A stretch of 6,368 bases of DNA, from positions 12,248 to 18,615 of the forward strand of contig PKWC01000138.1 in assembly GCA_003131925.1 (NCBI GenBank), written 5' to 3'. A program made the translations under genes and the position numbers. The stretch is from Alphaproteobacteria bacterium (GTDB taxonomy: Bacteria > Pseudomonadota > Alphaproteobacteria > Micropepsales > Micropepsaceae). Of this stretch, positions 1 through 4,943 are shown in pieces (within the stretch, counting starts at the first letter, position 1; every line of letters begins with the position of its first letter). The notes beneath the pieces were generated by a model, which saw only the letters and a list, made by a program, of their open reading frames with translations, made no database searches and was not told where the DNA came from.

Positions 1-18
1 ATGCGAGGGACGCCATGA
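1..18 (+). CDS. Possible 3' tail of an upstream gene (very short partial)
   Basis: Frame 1 reads five codons (Met-Arg-Gly-Thr-Pro) from the window edge to a TGA at 16-18. This TGA overlaps the ATG at 15-17 of the TPR gene in the ATGA arrangement typical of translationally coupled genes. That is suggestive of an upstream cistron ending here, but a stop in this position also occurs by chance, and nothing of the product can be judged from five codons. Confidence 0.25.
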   Translation: MRGTP

Positions 19-1310
19 AAAACCTTTCCAGCCGCAGCACGGTTGCCGTCGGCCTTCTGTGCGCAGGTGTGGCCATATTCGGGGCACGATCCACGGCTCT
101 TGCCCAGATGGGCGGATCGATGACACCAACGCCATCCACCCCTCATGCCGCCGCGCAAAAGTCGAAGGTCAGCAAAGCAGTGACATCACAATTGATGGAC
201 GCCCAGAAATCGATGGAGGCAAAGGATTACCAGGGCGCCCTCGCGAAGCTCAAGGAAGCGCAGGCTGTCGCCGACCTCACTCCATTCGACAATTACATCA
301 TCGACAGGCTCATGGCTGCAGCGGACCAGGGTTTGAACGATATGGCGGGGGCGTCAAACGCCGTGTTAGCTGCGGCCGACACGGGAGTCGTCCCCGATGA
401 CGACAAGAAGGCGGTTTTTCACGACGCACTGCAGGCAAGTGCCTTTCTTCAACAATGGCCGAAGACGATCGCCTATGGGCAGCAGCTGGTTCAGCTGAAT
501 GGCCTCGATGCGACGACGGCCGCGAATCTCGCCATTGCCTATTACAACACCAATGACTTCACGCACGCGCAGCAATACGCCCAGCAATCCATCGACTTCT
601 CGAAGGCCGCCGGACAGCCGCCTGACCAGAACGCGATGAAAATCGTGATGAGCAGCCAGGTCAAACAGAACAATCAGGCGGGCGCCGAACAAACTCTCGA
701 ACAGCTCGCGATGCAGAACAATTCGCCCGACAGCTGGGCGCAACTCGTCGCCGTGTCCTTCGGCGCCAAAGGCATGAGCGATCTGGGCGCTCTCTATCTC
801 TACCGACTGCTGGTTCTTACCGGCGGAATGAAGCCCGAAGACTATAAGGTCATGGGCAGCCTCGCCAACCAGCTTGGCTATCCCACCGAAGCAGCGAAGG
901 TGCTTGAGCAGGGTGGTCAGGGCGGTGCGGCGCTGACCAAGGCGCGCCACGATGCTGCAATGGATGAGCGCGCGTTGCCGCAGATCGCCGCTTCCGCAGA
1001 AAAAAGCCGCACGGGCGAGCAGGACGCAAAGCTTGGCGAAGATTATTGGGGCTATGGCCGTTACGCGGACGCGGAAGCTGCGGCGCGCCGCGCGACAGGC
1101 AAAGGTGGTCTCAAGGTCCCCAGTGAGGGCCCAATGCTGGTTGGCGCCGCTCAGGTCGCCCAGGGCAAATACGCGGAGGCGATCCAGACCCTGTCGCAGG
1201 TCACGGGCAGCGAAGCGAACACGAGGACCGCGCATCTCTGGTCGCTCTATGCGCAGGCGAAGCAGAGATCGGCCTCGGCGGCGCCGGCCGGACAAGCTCC
1301 CACCCGCTAA
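15..1310 (+). CDS. Exported tetratricopeptide-repeat (TPR) protein
   Basis: This encodes a 431-residue protein with a clear Sec signal peptide: Lys2, a hydrophobic stretch at about 9-23, and a probable signal peptidase I site after ALA30 (ALA|Q). A low-complexity Ser/Thr/Pro/Ala segment (31-50) follows. The mature part is helical with degenerate TPR-like helix pairs at about 52-85 (AKDYQGALAKLKEAQ), 168-196 (NLAIAYYNTNDFTHAQQYA), 275-300, 340-362 (YWGYGRYADAEAAARRA) and 374-396 (AAQVAQGKYAEAIQTLSQV). TPRs mediate protein-protein contacts, so a periplasmic scaffold or assembly role is inferred, without a known partner. The start is supported by GAGGGA at 5-10, four bases before the ATG. The C-terminus is Ala/Pro-rich and probably disordered. 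The membrane-protein gene follows after 58 nt and may be co-transcribed. The exact family is not recognised. Confidence 0.9.
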   Translation: MKNLSSRSTVAVGLLCAGVAIFGARSTALAQMGGSMTPTPSTPHAAAQKSKVSKAVTSQLMDAQKSMEAKDYQGALAKLKEAQAVADLTPFDNYIIDRLMAAADQGLNDMAGASNAVLAAADTGVVPDDDKKAVFHDALQASAFLQQWPKTIAYGQQLVQLNGLDATTAANLAIAYYNTNDFTHAQQYAQQSIDFSKAAGQPPDQNAMKIVMSSQVKQNNQAGAEQTLEQLAMQNNSPDSWAQLVAVSFGAKGMSDLGALYLYRLLVLTGGMKPEDYKVMGSLANQLGYPTEAAKVLEQGGQGGAALTKARHDAAMDERALPQIAASAEKSRTGEQDAKLGEDYWGYGRYADAEAAARRATGKGGLKVPSEGPMLVGAAQVAQGKYAEAIQTLSQVTGSEANTRTAHLWSLYAQAKQRSASAAPAGQAPTR

Positions 1311-1330
1311 ACGTCAGCAAGATGTGTGGA

Positions 1331-1348
1331 CTGCGCGACACCGCGCAG
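1331..1348 (+). promoter_or_regulatory. GC-rich stem-loop between TPR and membrane-protein genes
   Basis: CTGCGCG at 1331-1337 and CGCGCAG at 1342-1348 form a perfect 7-bp stem with a 4-nt loop (ACAC). It lies inside the 58-nt gap and ends seven bases before the Shine-Dalgarno of the next gene. No T-run follows, so it is not a classical intrinsic terminator. It could stabilise the upstream message, act as a weak attenuator or influence initiation downstream. The structure is seen in the sequence; its function is inferred. Confidence 0.5.
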
Positions 1349-1355
1349 CTCGAAG

Positions 1356-1361
1356 AAGGAG
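1356..1361 (+). promoter_or_regulatory. Ribosome-binding site deciding the GTG start at 1369
   Basis: AAGGAG lies seven bases before GTG 1369. The nearby ATG at 1362 is in another frame and opens only a shadow reading frame, so this site selects GTG 1369; the TTG codons at 1372 and 1375 are less well placed alternatives. Confidence 0.65.
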
Positions 1362-1368
1362 ATGTCTC

Positions 1369-1989
1369 GTGTTGTTGAGACACTACCTCGCGCCGGATCA
1401 TGTGAAGCGAAGGCCGAAATCGCCCTACGCGATGCTGCTCGGCTTTGCGCCCATCATTGTTTTCACAATGCTGACGAATCTCTCCCAGGATCTGGCGTTA
1501 TGGGCGTCATTCGCAGCGGCTTTCGCGGTCGGCATCCGCGACTTTGCGCAGGAGCGGGTGGTGAGGCTGCTCGATATCGGCTCGACGGTGATCTTCGGCC
1601 TGCTCGCTCTTTATGCGGGCTTCATCCAGCCCGGTCTCACCATCCAGATGACGAGACTTGTGGTCAACGTCGGGTTCTTTGCGCTGGCGCTGCTCTCGAT
1701 GCTGATTCTCAACCCACTCACGCTGCAATATGCGCGCGAGCAGGTGCCGCGTGAAATATCATCCCGGACGCGTTTCGTCCTCACGAATTATGGTCTTACA
1801 GCTCTGTGGATGCTCGCTTTCGCCGTGATGGCGGCGACCGACGCACTTTCCAATATCGACAAGAGACTGCCGCTTTCGCTCGACGCAGCCGTGGGTCTGG
1901 TCGTACTCGTCGCCGCGCTGATCGTGACCGCGCGCTATCTCGCCCGTCTCCATGAATCATCCTGGGATGCGCCCCAAGCTCGCTCCTGA
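1369..1989 (+). CDS. Six-helix integral membrane protein of unknown function
   Basis: This encodes 206 residues from a GTG start. The start was chosen because AAGGAG at 1356-1361 sits seven bases upstream and the hydrophobic protein begins just after; the frame stays open further upstream, but there it only shadows the TPR gene. Predicted membrane segments lie at about 20-37, 42-58, 70-88, 98-116, 138-158 and 170-190. The N-terminus is basic (HVKRRPKS). The most distinctive stretch is the hydrophilic loop after helix 4, NPLTLQYAREQVPRE (115-129), followed by FVLTNYGLTALWMLAF. I associate this pattern with uncharacterised bacterial membrane proteins but cannot name the family. No transporter, enzyme or redox motif is visible. 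Overall shape loosely recalls YciB/IspZ-type small membrane proteins, without enough identity to assign it. It probably forms a transcript with the TPR gene. Confidence 0.8.
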   Translation: MLLRHYLAPDHVKRRPKSPYAMLLGFAPIIVFTMLTNLSQDLALWASFAAAFAVGIRDFAQERVVRLLDIGSTVIFGLLALYAGFIQPGLTIQMTRLVVNVGFFALALLSMLILNPLTLQYAREQVPREISSRTRFVLTNYGLTALWMLAFAVMAATDALSNIDKRLPLSLDAAVGLVVLVAALIVTARYLARLHESSWDAPQARS

Positions 1990-2032
1990 CGGGCGACGTG
2001 CACGCCGCACCCGGCACAATGCGACGGTGAGT

Positions 2033-2046
2033 TCGCCGTACGGCGA
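2033..2046. repeat. Perfect 14-bp palindrome
   Basis: TCGCCGTACGGCGA is a perfect inverted repeat without a loop, 44 bases after the membrane-protein stop codon. It may be a dimeric-regulator site or part of an mRNA 3' structure. There is no T-tract after it, which argues against an intrinsic terminator. Confidence 0.5.
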
Positions 2047-2057
2047 CGCACAAAGAA

Positions 2058-2171
2058 TTTAACGCGGAGGACGCGGAGGTTGCGCGGGGGCCGCTGTGGT
2101 TTTTTTGCGCGCAAAGCGCGCCACGGCTTCCTCCGCGTCCCCTGCGCTCCCACAGCGGCCCCTGCGTTAAA
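2058..2171. repeat. Composite intergenic inverted repeat (CGCGGAG type) with interleaved arms
   Basis: Three perfect arm pairs are visible. The outer pair is TTTAACGC (2058-2065) with GCGTTAAA (2164-2171). A 13-bp pair is GGGGCCGCTGTGG (2087-2099) with CCACAGCGGCCCC (2150-2162), nested inside the outer pair. An 11-bp pair is GGACGCGGAGG (2069-2079) with CCTCCGCGTCC (2130-2140); it is interleaved with the 13-bp pair (order A-B-A'-B'), so both can form together only as a pseudoknot-like fold, otherwise they compete. A further GCGCGC-AAA-GCGCGC hairpin (2107-2121) sits in the centre next to a T7 run (2100-2106). The CGCGGAG/CTCCGCG core matches the dispersed non-coding repeats seen between genes in many GC-rich bacteria. 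A related cluster lies at 4519-4747. I see no reading frame in it that looks genuine. Confidence 0.75.
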
Positions 2172-2199
2172 ATCTTTTGGCGCTCGGCCTTTGTCTATC

Positions 2200-2233
2200 A
2201 CCCGGTCTTGATTCCGGGTACGTTCGAGAACGT
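2200..2233. promoter_or_regulatory. Two adjacent dyads before the thiolase gene (candidate operator region)
   Basis: ACCCGG (2200-2205) and CCGGGT (2214-2219) form a 6-bp dyad with an 8-nt spacer. Directly adjoining it, ACGTTC-GA-GAACGT (2220-2233) is a second dyad with perfect 6-bp arms. Both lie between the repeat element and the thiolase ribosome-binding site at 2240-2246, a position where a TetR- or GntR-type repressor would block transcription or initiation. The symmetry is visible; regulator binding is inference. I could not identify convincing -35/-10 boxes here. Confidence 0.35.
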
Positions 2234-2239
2234 TGGATC

Positions 2240-2246
2240 AGGAGGG
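2240..2246 (+). promoter_or_regulatory. Ribosome-binding site of the thiolase gene
   Basis: AGGAGGG is a near-perfect Shine-Dalgarno sequence four bases before ATG 2251. It rules against the in-frame TTG at 2233, which lies upstream of this site. Confidence 0.8.
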
Positions 2247-2250
2247 TTGC

Positions 2251-3456
2251 ATGGCCGAGGCGGTGATCGTTTCGACGGCGCGCACGGGACTCGCGAAATC
2301 GGCGCGTGGAGGTTTCAACACCACGCATGGCGCCGTCCTTGGCGGGCACGTGATCAGGAACGCCGTTGCAAGAGCGGGTCTCGATCCGAAAGAAATCGAA
2401 GACGTCTATATGGGTTGCGCCAATCCCGAAGGCGCGACGGGCTTCAATATCGCAAGGCTCAGTGCGATTCGCGCCGGCTGTCCGGTGACGACGGCGGGAA
2501 CGACGATCAACCGATTCTGCTCCTCCGGCCTGCAGGCCATCGCGATGGCCGCACAGCAGGTGATGACACAAGGAACGCCAATTGCGGTCGGCGCCGGTGT
2601 CGAATCGATCTCGCTCGTGCAGATGGGCGGGATGAACACGAAGAACCTCACCGAAGAAGGTTTGATGCACACCAAGCCCGAGCTGTGGATGTCGATGATC
2701 GAGACGGCGGAGATCGTTGCGGAGCGCTACGCCGTGAGCCGCGAGCGCCAGGACGACTATGCGCTGGAGAGTCAGCGCCGCACCGCTGCTGCGCAGCAGG
2801 CGAACAGGTTCAAGGACGAGATCGTGCCACTGCCCACCAAAATGAAGAAAACCGACAAGGCGACAGGCACAGAATCGATCGTCGATTACACAGTCGACCG
2901 CGACGAGTGCAATCGGCCGGACACCACCATCGAGGGACTTCGGGCGCTCAAGCCCGTACTTATGGGCGGCATGAAAGTGAAGCAAGGCAAATACATCACC
3001 GCCGGAAATGCGTCGCAGTTTTCCGACGGCGCGGCGGCGTGCGTCGTCATGGATGCGAAGCTCGCCGAGAAGAAGAATCTGACGCCGCTCGGAATTTTTC
3101 GCGGCTTCGCGGTCGCAGGTTGCGAACCCGACGAGATGGGCATCGGTCCCGTCTTCGCCGTGCCTCGCCTGCTCGATCGTCACGGTCTCAAGCCCGGCGA
3201 CATCGATCTTTGGGAGCTGAACGAAGCTTTCGCCAGCCAGGTGCTCTATTGCATGGGGCGCATCGGAATCCCGCACGAAATACTCAATGTTAACGGAGGG
3301 GCAATCTCGATCGGCCATCCTTACGGGATGTCGGGCGCGCGCATGACCGGTCACATTCTCCTCGAAGGACGCCGGCGCAGGGCCAAGTTCGGCGTCGTCA
3401 CCATGTGCGTCGGCGGCGGCATGGGCGCGGCCGGCCTGTTCGAATTCGTCCATTGA
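2251..3456 (+). CDS. Thiolase (acetyl-CoA C-acyltransferase / acetyltransferase)
   Basis: This encodes 401 residues, the normal length for a bacterial thiolase. The enzyme cleaves 3-ketoacyl-CoA with CoA (beta-oxidation) or, in reverse, condenses acetyl-CoA units; it acts in the cytoplasm as a dimer or tetramer. All catalytic elements are present: the nucleophile Cys90 in NRFCSSGLQAIAMA, NEAFASQ at 324-330, the active-site His356 in NGGAISIGHPYGMSGAR, and the second Cys386 in MCVGGGMGAAGLFE. The N-terminal AEAVIVSTARTGLAKS is typical. The middle part (ESISLVQMGG, ERQDDYALESQRRTAAAQQA, CEPDEMGIGPVFAVPRLL) resembles alphaproteobacterial enzymes usually labelled acetyl-CoA C-acyltransferase. Whether it is degradative (FadA-like) or biosynthetic (PhaA-like) cannot be settled from sequence, so no symbol is given. 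It heads a compact unit with the CAP and DUF962 genes. The start is fixed by AGGAGGG at 2240-2246. Confidence 0.96.
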   Translation: MAEAVIVSTARTGLAKSARGGFNTTHGAVLGGHVIRNAVARAGLDPKEIEDVYMGCANPEGATGFNIARLSAIRAGCPVTTAGTTINRFCSSGLQAIAMAAQQVMTQGTPIAVGAGVESISLVQMGGMNTKNLTEEGLMHTKPELWMSMIETAEIVAERYAVSRERQDDYALESQRRTAAAQQANRFKDEIVPLPTKMKKTDKATGTESIVDYTVDRDECNRPDTTIEGLRALKPVLMGGMKVKQGKYITAGNASQFSDGAAACVVMDAKLAEKKNLTPLGIFRGFAVAGCEPDEMGIGPVFAVPRLLDRHGLKPGDIDLWELNEAFASQVLYCMGRIGIPHEILNVNGGAISIGHPYGMSGARMTGHILLEGRRRRAKFGVVTMCVGGGMGAAGLFEFVH

Positions 3457-4148
3457 AACGCGTTCGCGACGCATCCTTGCGCGGGCTCGCGTCGGGCTTT
3501 GCATTCCTCGTGTGCGCGACCTGCGCGGGCGGCGGATTGATTACAAGAACGCCTGTGCCTGCGCCCGTCGATCCGAAGACCCAGATGGTCGCGCTCGAGA
3601 GCCGCATCTTTCAGCTCGTGCAGGACGAAAGACGTAGGATCAATCCGGACGCAAAACCGCTCGCGCTCGATTCGGAACTGATGGGTGTCGCGCGGCAGCG
3701 CAGCGAAGACATGGCGGAAAAGAACTATTTCGCTCACAAGAGTCCGCAAGGGCAGACCTCGGCAAGCCTGATCATGGACGAAGACCAGGACTTTCAGGGG
3801 CTGCTTGGCGAGAACCTCGCAGCGCAGCATTTTCCAAAGCAGTCGGGCGTCGATGTCGAGAGCTTCGCGCGGCGATTTGTCGACACCTGGCTGTCAAGTC
3901 CGGCGCATCGCGACAATCTCGCTTTCACCACTTATGACCGAAGCGCCGTCGGCGCCGCGGTGGGGGGCGACACAATCTACGTGACGGAGCTCTTTGCGAG
4001 CGATCTGGGTTTGCCCGCGCACACGCACGATCCAAAGAAACGCGAAGTCAGCGAGTGGAAAGATCCGAATACGGCGGCCGCCAAGCCGGCAAAGCCGTCG
4101 GACAAGCAGGTTCCCAATCTGCGCGGCACTGTACAAACTGCGCCGTGA
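3453..4148 (+). CDS. Exported CAP-domain (SCP/PR-1-like, YkwD-type) protein
   Basis: About 231 residues from a TTG start that overlaps the thiolase stop (ATTGA), giving MKRVRDASLRGLASGFAFLV followed by a Cys/Ala/Gly segment. This is a plausible signal peptide; CATCAGG is a poor lipobox, so a lipoprotein is possible but not favoured. The CAP domain spans about 48-186: helix LESRIFQLVQDERRRIN, then ALDSELMGVARQRSEDMAEK, NYFAHKSPQG with His95, GENLAA with Glu120, WLSSPAHRDNL with His152, and the C-terminal strand IYVTELFA. These are the positions forming the CAP cavity. The tail (187-231) is Lys/Pro/Ala-rich and probably disordered. Bacterial CAP proteins are extracytoplasmic; their roles are mostly unknown. 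No Shine-Dalgarno precedes the TTG, so translation is probably coupled to the thiolase. An in-frame GTG at 3405 would add 16 Arg-rich residues and is less likely; TTG 3477 is another option. Confidence 0.88.
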   Translation: MKRVRDASLRGLASGFAFLVCATCAGGGLITRTPVPAPVDPKTQMVALESRIFQLVQDERRRINPDAKPLALDSELMGVARQRSEDMAEKNYFAHKSPQGQTSASLIMDEDQDFQGLLGENLAAQHFPKQSGVDVESFARRFVDTWLSSPAHRDNLAFTTYDRSAVGAAVGGDTIYVTELFASDLGLPAHTHDPKKREVSEWKDPNTAAAKPAKPSDKQVPNLRGTVQTAP

Positions 4149-4483
4149 TGAGCGAGCCGATCCGGCGCTATAGCGAATTCTGGCTATACTATTTGCGCGA
4201 GCACGCGAAGCCGCAAACGCGCGCCCTGCACTATCTTGGAACCAGCGTTGCGACGGCCGCGATGATCGGCCTCGTGATCACGGGCAGGTTCTGGCTCGCG
4301 CCGCTTGTGCTGCTCGCGGGCTACGGCCCGGCATGGGCTGCGCATTTATTTGTGGAGAACAACCGCCCTGCGACCTTCACCTATCCCCTCTGGTCTTTGA
4401 TCTCCGACTACCGGATGGCATGGACGTGGGCAATTGGCGAGCTAGGAACCGAACTCACCAGGGCCGGCGTCCACACATCTTGA
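4148..4483 (+). CDS. DUF962 / Mpo1-like small membrane protein
   Basis: This encodes 111 residues starting at the ATG that shares its A with the CAP stop codon (TGATG), a classic coupling junction; no independent Shine-Dalgarno is visible. Family hallmarks are FWLYYLREHAKPQTRALHYLGT (split here as REH at 17-19 and LHYLGT at 27-32), GYGPAWAAHLFVENNRPATF (58-77) and YPLWSLISDYRM (79-90). Conserved His19, His28 and His66 are in place. Two hydrophobic segments (about 33-46 and 48-66) suggest an inner-membrane hairpin. The yeast relative Mpo1 is an Fe(II)-dependent dioxygenase of 2-hydroxy fatty acid alpha-oxidation; the short bacterial forms are generally uncharacterised. Lying in one unit with a thiolase, a role in fatty-acid or hydroxy-acid metabolism is a reasonable inference. 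The longer frame from 4055 merely overlaps the CAP gene. Confidence 0.9.
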   Translation: MSEPIRRYSEFWLYYLREHAKPQTRALHYLGTSVATAAMIGLVITGRFWLAPLVLLAGYGPAWAAHLFVENNRPATFTYPLWSLISDYRMAWTWAIGELGTELTRAGVHTS

Positions 4484-4518
4484 CGCGCCGGTCACGGCAG
4501 CCACGAGGAAGAAGGATT

Positions 4519-4669
4519 GCACGCGGAGCCGCGGAGAGCGCGGAGAAGAAGTTAGCCGCCAAGGCGCACGTAACGCGCGAACTGTTGTGCGCCGAAGGCG
4601 TGCGATTCTTTTCGTGGCGCCTTGGCGTTTCATCTTTTCTTTGCTCCGCGTCCCCGCGCCTCTGTGTGC
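4519..4669. repeat. CGCGGAG-type intergenic inverted repeat, second cluster
   Basis: The left arm (4519-4570) carries three tandem-like CGCGGAG units (4522-4528, 4531-4537, 4540-4546) and then CGCCAAGGCGC (4557-4567). The right arm mirrors it, with GCGCCTTGGCG (4617-4627, a perfect 11-bp complement) followed by CTCCGCGTCCCCGCG (4645-4659) and ending GTGTGC. GGCGCAC (4563-4569) can also pair with GTGCGCC (4587-4593), giving an alternative fold. It belongs to the same general repeat type as 2058-2171. Reading frames across it give low-complexity peptides such as SPRLCVLSGFF, a known kind of spurious product of these repeats. Confidence 0.7.
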
Positions 4670-4703
4670 TATCCGGTTTCTTCAGGACGCCGAAGCACGA
4701 CCA

Positions 4704-4747
4704 TTTCCGCGTCTCCGCGCGTCCGCGCGCCAGCCTCTTTTTCTTGA
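4704..4747. repeat. Partial CGCGGAG-type repeat arm
   Basis: TTTCCGCGTCTCCGCGCGTC followed by CGCGCG and a pyrimidine-rich tail resembles the right arm of the preceding element (4645-4659), but has no complete left partner beside it. It may be a decayed or nested copy, or could pair with the CGCGGAG units at 4522-4546. Confidence 0.5.
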
Positions 4748-4943
4748 TGAGTACAGACGGTCAGATCCCTTTCCTCGTCTGGCGATTCGCTTTGCAACGC
4801 CAGTCCGGCCGAACGCGGTCGCTCCAGCGGAGAAATGGACAGAAAGGCCCTTCGCACCGCAACTGCTTGAGCGACACCCCACCTTTACACAGCATGTGGG
4901 CGCCGGTACTTGTGCTTGTAAGTGTGGCGCATAGCGATTCGAA
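4748..4943. other. Gene-free region upstream of the PodJ-like gene
   Basis: Together with the repeats before it, this completes a 460-base stretch without a credible gene. I see no tRNA, no strong promoter boxes and no intrinsic terminator. GATTC (a GANTC site, target of the alphaproteobacterial CcrM methylase) occurs at 4784-4788 and at 4936-4940, the latter four bases before the ATG of the PodJ-like gene. A regulatory region for that gene should lie here, but I cannot point to its elements. Confidence 0.5.

Noticed and set aside
366..1295. 309-codon open frame on the minus strand across the TPR gene
   Set aside because: It is a mirror frame of the TPR gene with an Arg/Leu-rich product, no plausible motif and no ribosome-binding site that I can see.
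2100..2121. T7 run next to a GCGCGC-AAA-GCGCGC hairpin as an intrinsic terminator
   Set aside because: The T-run precedes the hairpin on the + strand, and on the minus strand the hairpin is followed by A residues, so neither orientation makes a rho-independent terminator.
2220..2233. LexA box before the thiolase
   Set aside because: The alphaproteobacterial LexA box is the direct repeat GTTC-N7-GTTC. Here GTTC at 2222-2225 is followed after seven bases by TTGG, so only the dyad symmetry remains.
2208..3293. 361-codon + strand open frame within the thiolase gene
   Set aside because: It is out of frame with the thiolase and gives an Arg/Gly/Ser-rich low-complexity product, a shadow of codon bias.
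2167..3504. 445-codon open frame on the minus strand across the thiolase gene
   Set aside because: It is antisense to a complete thiolase with all catalytic motifs. Its product is rich in Arg, His and Ala without domain features, as expected from reading GC-biased codons backwards.
4936..4940. GATTC (GANTC, CcrM methylation site) four bases before the PodJ-like start as a cell-cycle control element
   Set aside because: In Caulobacter, cell-cycle genes can be controlled through such methylation sites, so it was tempting. However, several GANTC sites occur throughout the window (for example 2210-2214, 4604-4608 and 4784-4788), and this one is not distinguishable from chance.
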